From Chloroflexota bacterium (GTDB taxonomy: Bacteria > Chloroflexota > Dehalococcoidia > Lucifugimonadales > UBA3495): DNA of 8,626 bases. A program made the translations under genes and the position numbers. Below the pieces are notes generated by a model. The model saw only the letters and a list, made by a program, of their open reading frames with translations, had not been told where the DNA came from and ran no database searches. The stretch lies in NCBI GenBank assembly GCA_028874675.1, contig JAPPJA010000072.1, positions 5,770 through 14,395 of the forward strand, written 5' to 3'. Of the stretch, positions 6,150 to 8,626 are shown piece after piece (the stretch's first letter is position 1; each line of letters opens with the position of its first letter).

Positions 6150-6506
6150 GCTCTTGTACCCCGAACCGGCACGGGTATCACTAGGCTGATGCTGGCTTGG
6201 GATACATTCTCCCTCATTAAGCGGAGCAGGTCGTCTTTGCGCCGGCAGCAGTTTCTGATTCATCAATCAGGTTTCAGTGCCAACAGTTGCGTAGCTTCAA
6301 TGCAAGGCATGAGAACGATCGTGTTAAAGTCAACACGTCGCAGTTGATTAGCCCCTTTTGCCATAGAGCGACTGTGGACATAGGCACAGTCTATGGATAG
6401 CATTTGCTAGAGGCATGAAGGTTTATATGTCAGACTAGCCGGCACTCTCCGAAAGTCTCATTGAGAGTCAGCTGGCTTGCTGAACCTGCCAAAGGAGTGA
6501 ACGGGC
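6150..6506. other. Gene-free, lower-GC stretch between the 150-residue gene and the HicB-like gene
   Basis: This 357-bp stretch has no convincing gene. A 52-codon frame (6189-6347) lacks a ribosome-binding site and looks like noise. The line 6301-6360 is about 47% GC, well below the genes to the left. A small perfect hairpin (CTGATT-CATC-AATCAG) lies at 6255-6270, and three larger ones lie in 6316-6477 (separate entry). A TACCC/GGGTA dyad near 6157-6177, just past the upstream stop, may be a weak transcript end. The left border of the low-GC island falls near 6160-6180. Confidence 0.6.
6316..6477 (+). promoter_or_regulatory. Structured leader with three hairpins ahead of the HicB-like gene
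   Basis: Hairpin A (6316-6340) pairs CGA plus CGTGTT with AACACG plus TCG around a 6-base loop, with one bulged T. Hairpin B (6361-6396) pairs CCATAG with CTATGG and ACTGTG with CACAGT, with a 4-base AGCG bulge and an 8-base loop. Hairpin C (6437-6477) pairs AGCCGGC with GCTGGCT (one G-T pair) and ACTCTC with GAGAGT, with a CA bulge and a 13-base loop. Hairpin C ends about 14 bases before the AAAGGAG of the next gene. A 7-codon frame (MKVYMSD, 6415-6438) ends on the first arm of C. The region could be a regulatory leader, a small RNA or protein-binding DNA dyads; no known riboswitch class was recognised. Confidence 0.4.
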
Positions 6507-6785
6507 ATGGCAGTTCAAGTTATACCGGTCAATGTTCGTAACAGCGCTACGGGAAAAATATGGTTTGCTAGTGAGGTCATGTACGGACAATTGGGTAGGG
6601 GGGATAATCCCGAAGAAGCGCTGACCAATCTGATGGAGTCCATCAAGGTAATCCTCCCTGCAGAAACACCCGTGTTCGTCATACGTTCTGTAGATATGAA
6701 CTTCCCCACGGCCAAAAGTGTTACGGAGTTTTCTGAATGGATGAAGAACATCCACGAGTGGGAGGCAAGCAGTGCCGTCCGATGA
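6507..6785 (+). CDS. HicB/UPF0150-like small protein
   Basis: The product has 92 residues. The section IWFASEVMYGQLGRGDNPEEALTNLMESIKVIL (18-50) follows the HicB/UPF0150 pattern: a strand with an aromatic-Ala pair, a Gly-rich turn, then NPEEAL.NL.ESI opening a helix. HicB-type proteins are usually antitoxins whose N-terminal fold blocks a HicA RNase. Here the tail (51-92) has no clear ribbon-helix-helix or helix-turn-helix DNA-binding domain, and no HicA is adjacent. AAAGGAGTGA ends 6 bases before the ATG. The next gene overlaps its last 14 bases, which suggests translational coupling. Codons are rich in A/T at third positions, unlike the neighbours on both sides, so acquisition by transfer is likely. 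Antitoxin function is only a possibility; family assignment is moderate. Confidence 0.8.
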   Translation: MAVQVIPVNVRNSATGKIWFASEVMYGQLGRGDNPEEALTNLMESIKVILPAETPVFVIRSVDMNFPTAKSVTEFSEWMKNIHEWEASSAVR

Positions 6786-6990
6786 GGAGCGGTTCGCTGA
6801 ACTAGAAGCGGAACTGGGGAGGCTGCAAGAAAGATTGCAGGGGTTAGAAATCAGAGGAGAGTATCTCGCTACAAGGGAGGATGTCGAGAAGGCAAAATCC
6901 GAAATAACGAAGACAATAATTGCTTTAAGTGCGGGCTTTGCTTCTCTACTGTTCGCTGGTCTTGGTCTAACGGTTGCAATTATACAATAG
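6772..6990 (+). CDS. Small coiled-coil protein with one C-terminal transmembrane helix
   Basis: The product has 72 residues. Residues 4-27 (EERFAELEAELGRLQERLQGLEI) form heptad-like charged coiled coil. YLATREDVEKAKSEITKTI (31-49) is a second helix resembling the ATKEDIE motif of small DUF1640/CCDC90-like coiled-coil membrane proteins. Residues 48-71 are a hydrophobic helix ending two residues from the C terminus. The protein would expose its coiled coil to the cytoplasm and may oligomerise. The start is GTG at 6772, the only sensible start in frame, with GGGAGG 6-7 bases upstream inside the previous gene. It overlaps that gene by 14 bp and is followed by a strong terminator, so the two genes form one unit. 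The function is unknown; a membrane partner or effector of the HicB-like protein is a guess. Confidence 0.75.
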   Translation: MPSDEERFAELEAELGRLQERLQGLEIRGEYLATREDVEKAKSEITKTIIALSAGFASLLFAGLGLTVAIIQ

Positions 6991-6999
6991 GTGCAAGCA

Positions 7000-7036
7000 A
7001 ACATCCTGCCGATGCTGGCAGGATGTTCCTTTTATT
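7000..7036 (+). terminator. Strong intrinsic terminator of the HicB-like/coiled-coil pair
   Basis: AACATCCTGCC (7000-7010) and GGCAGGATGTT (7017-7027) form a perfect 11-bp stem with a 6-base loop, followed by CCTTTTATT. It begins 9 bases after the stop codon at 6988-6990. On the minus strand the same stem is followed by TTGC-rich sequence, so it may also stop read-through from the chrA side, less efficiently. Confidence 0.92.
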
Positions 7037-7113
7037 GAGAGTGATCGATACTCCGCAGCTTGCCCCTTAGGAAGGATTCAAGGTACAGGTTTAAGGCAAG
7101 ATGCAGGAAAGTG

Positions 7114-8300
7114 TCACAGCAGCCCCGCCAGGCTGAACAGCCACCCCAGCGCTCCCGCTCCCACTATCACCAGGGGCGCGGGAACCCGGAAGAACATCAC
7201 GGCCCCGAAGGAAAGCAGTGCGATTACTGCGCCTGCCGTGCCGGGGTCGGCCCGCTGCCACAGCAGGAACACCACGCCGACCACCAGCCCTATGGCGGTG
7301 GCGTTGACGCCCACCAGGGCGATGCGCACCCACGGGTACCGACGCAGCTGCTCCCAGAAGGGCAGCACTCCGTAGATTATCAACACGCCCGGCAGGAACA
7401 GTCCCACGAAGGCCAGCAACAGCCCCGGCACGCCACCGGCCACCGCTCCCAGGTAGGCGCTGAAACTGAACAAAGGCCCGGGCAGCGCCAGCATCAGCGC
7501 CAGGCCGTCCAGGAACTGCTGCTCCGTAACCCAGCCCGGTTCCACCACCTCGGCGCTGAGCATGGGCAGGACCACCTGTCCCCCGCCGAAAATCAGCGAA
7601 CCGGTGCGGTAGAAGGACTCCAGCAGTTGCAGCCAGGACTGGTCCAGCGCCAGACGCGCCACAATCAGGCCACCCAGCAGGCCAAAGAACAGCATCAGCA
7701 GCAGGACGCCGACCGCCCGGCTAATGCCCAGGTTATCCAGGGGTACGCCGGATGAGTTTTCCGAGTCGTGGCGCTGGGCGCGCAGGGCCACGGCGGTTAT
7801 CGTCCCGCCCAGGGCCAGCGTGGCGGGAAAGGCCCACGGCTGTTGCAACAGGATTGTTACCACGGCCCCCAGCAGCATCAGTCCCATGGTCAGCCGGGTC
7901 CGGATTACCGCGGCGCCCAGTCGCCATGCCGCCACCGCTACCAGCGCCACCGTGGCCGACTGGACGCCGTCCAGCCAGTCGGGTCGCGCTCCCCCGTCCA
8001 GGAAGGTAGCCACGCCAGCAGCCCGCCCAGGGGGCCGGCCCGGGCGGTGCCCACCGCCACTACCATTTGGGTGGATGTGGGGCCAGGCAGCCCCTGCCCC
8101 AGTCCCAGCAACTCCACAAACTGCTGCTCGTCCAGCCAGCCCCGGCGGGCCACAAACCTCTCTTGCAGCAGGGCGATGTGGGCCTGGGGTCCCCCGAAGG
8201 CTATCCAGCCCAGGGGCAGGAAGGCCCAGGCAACCTCGGCAAGGCGGCGTGCCAGGGTTGGACTGGGTTGCGTTTCGCTTTCAGTGGGAACGTAGGCCAT
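7114..8300 (-). pseudogene. chrA: Chromate transporter ChrA, interrupted by a frame-changing deletion
   Basis: Two frames together encode a CHR-family inner-membrane transporter (chromate efflux in characterised members). The first, 8300 to about 8013, gives GWIAFGGPQAHIALLQERFV (31-50), a GLPGPTSTQ motif and GPLGGLLAW (89-97), then runs out of frame to a stop at 7938. The second, from about 8013 to 7114, continues with PDWLDGVQSATVALVAV and the complete second half: FGGGQVVLPML, LALPGPLFSFSAYLGA, GLFLPGVLIIYG and C-terminal helices. In the intact second half about 28 residues separate GLLLAF from IALVGVNATA. In the first half the equivalent stretch is about 12 and lacks the LPG segment, so roughly 15-20 residues (3n+1 bases) are missing, removing most of a membrane helix. 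ATG 8300 follows AGAGGTGG. This may be a true decay mutation or a collapsed assembly; either way the gene as written is unlikely to work. Confidence 0.85.
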
Positions 8301-8626
8301 CGGCAGCCACCTCTCTCCCCGGCAAGCTTCTCCGTCCTTGGAAGCTGTCTCAGAATTCCCTTCCCCCTTGCCTGGGAAATACCGGGATGGCGGTTACGGG
8401 CACCATTGCGCCATCTCCGTCCACCCGGCCGAAATTCTCAACCTGTCTTGAGATAGTTCCCTGGAGCGTGGTTCCGGGGAATTGTACCCGCTGTGTCCGC
8501 TTGAGGCCATTGCCCCCCGCCACCGTGGCTGCCTTGAGGCGCGGAACTTAACCAGGTTGGCGTGGAAATACCCGGGGCAACCAATCTCCCAGGCTCTGCG
8601 GACTACCTCGGAAGGCGACAGTTAAG
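8301..8626. other. Upstream region of chrA without a convincing gene
   Basis: Apart from the doubtful short ORF at 8350-8523, I see no gene, clear promoter, tRNA or strong repeat in this 326-bp stretch. It includes the ribosome-binding site of chrA (AGAGGTGG on the minus strand near 8310). The sequence is cut off by the window end, so a promoter or an upstream gene may lie just beyond. Confidence 0.5.
8350..8523 (-). CDS. Possible 57-codon ORF upstream of chrA, unrecognised
   Basis: The frame opens at GTG 8523 after a weak AAGG and ends at TGA 8350, 50 bp before the chrA start on the same strand. The product is basic with no membrane segment; its later part (TISRQVENFGRVDGDG, then AMVPVTAIPVFPRQG) alternates like beta strands and has a plausible protein composition. 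No family is recognised. The opposite strand is open across the same bases, so strand choice is uncertain. It could be a small protein, the remnant of a longer gene, or chance. Confidence 0.25.
   Translation of the reverse strand: MAGGNGLKRTQRVQFPGTTLQGTISRQVENFGRVDGDGAMVPVTAIPVFPRQGGREF

Noticed and set aside
6189..6347. 52-codon plus-strand ORF in the leader of the small-gene pair
   Set aside because: It has no Shine-Dalgarno, a noise-like Ser/Arg-rich product, and it runs through hairpin A.
6468..7004. 178-codon open frame on the minus strand over the small-gene pair
   Set aside because: Both plus-strand genes have strong ribosome-binding sites, recognisable folds and a terminator oriented for them. 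The minus frame has none of these and encodes no recognisable pattern.
7060..7755. 231-codon plus-strand frame rich in Gln, His and Pro
   Set aside because: It is the shadow of the chrA gene in another frame; its composition is typical of antisense reading of a GC-rich membrane protein.
8011..8016. Programmed -1 frameshift in chrA
   Set aside because: There is no slippery heptamer or downstream stem, and residues of a membrane helix are missing, which a frameshift alone cannot restore.

Overview
The window looks like ordinary chromosome from a GC-rich bacterium. The best guess is a Chloroflexota lineage of the SAR202/Dehalococcoidia type. That rests on gene content (an NHL propeller of the amidating-lyase type, a membrane-anchored sulfite-oxidase-fold molybdoenzyme, a DUF4349 lipoprotein, ChrA) and on short palindromic repeats around GGGCGGGTTTCAAACCCGCCC and TTCCCGCGCAGGCGGGAA. 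I recall such repeats from that group, but no search was possible, so the taxonomy is an inference.

Layout. Positions 1-96 are low-complexity, palindrome-rich sequence. From 97 to 4028 four genes lie on the minus strand. In transcription order they are a molybdopterin oxidoreductase with an N-terminal membrane domain (4028-2349), two tandem VOC-fold paralogues (2089-1715 and 1535-1167) and an NHL six-bladed propeller protein (1041-97). Gaps of 125-259 bp carrying inverted repeats separate them, so a single tight operon is doubtful. A divergent 248-bp spacer (4029-4276) leads to two plus-strand genes: a DUF4349 lipoprotein (4277-5479) and a 150-residue protein of unknown function (5697-6149).

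From about 6160 to 7060 the base composition drops to roughly 47-48% GC in sampled lines, against about 70% in a sampled line of the DUF4349 gene. This island holds a 357-bp gene-free leader with three good hairpins, a HicB/UPF0150-like small protein, an overlapping small coiled-coil membrane protein, and a strong intrinsic terminator. It looks like a self-contained, probably acquired, two-gene cassette and is the part least explained by known systems. No HicA toxin is visible.

The right end (7114-8300, minus) is a chromate-transporter (ChrA) gene broken by a frame change. The first transport half has lost about 15-20 residues around its third membrane segment. The last 326 bp hold only a doubtful 57-codon ORF. 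No rRNA, tRNA, CRISPR array, transposase or phage gene was seen.
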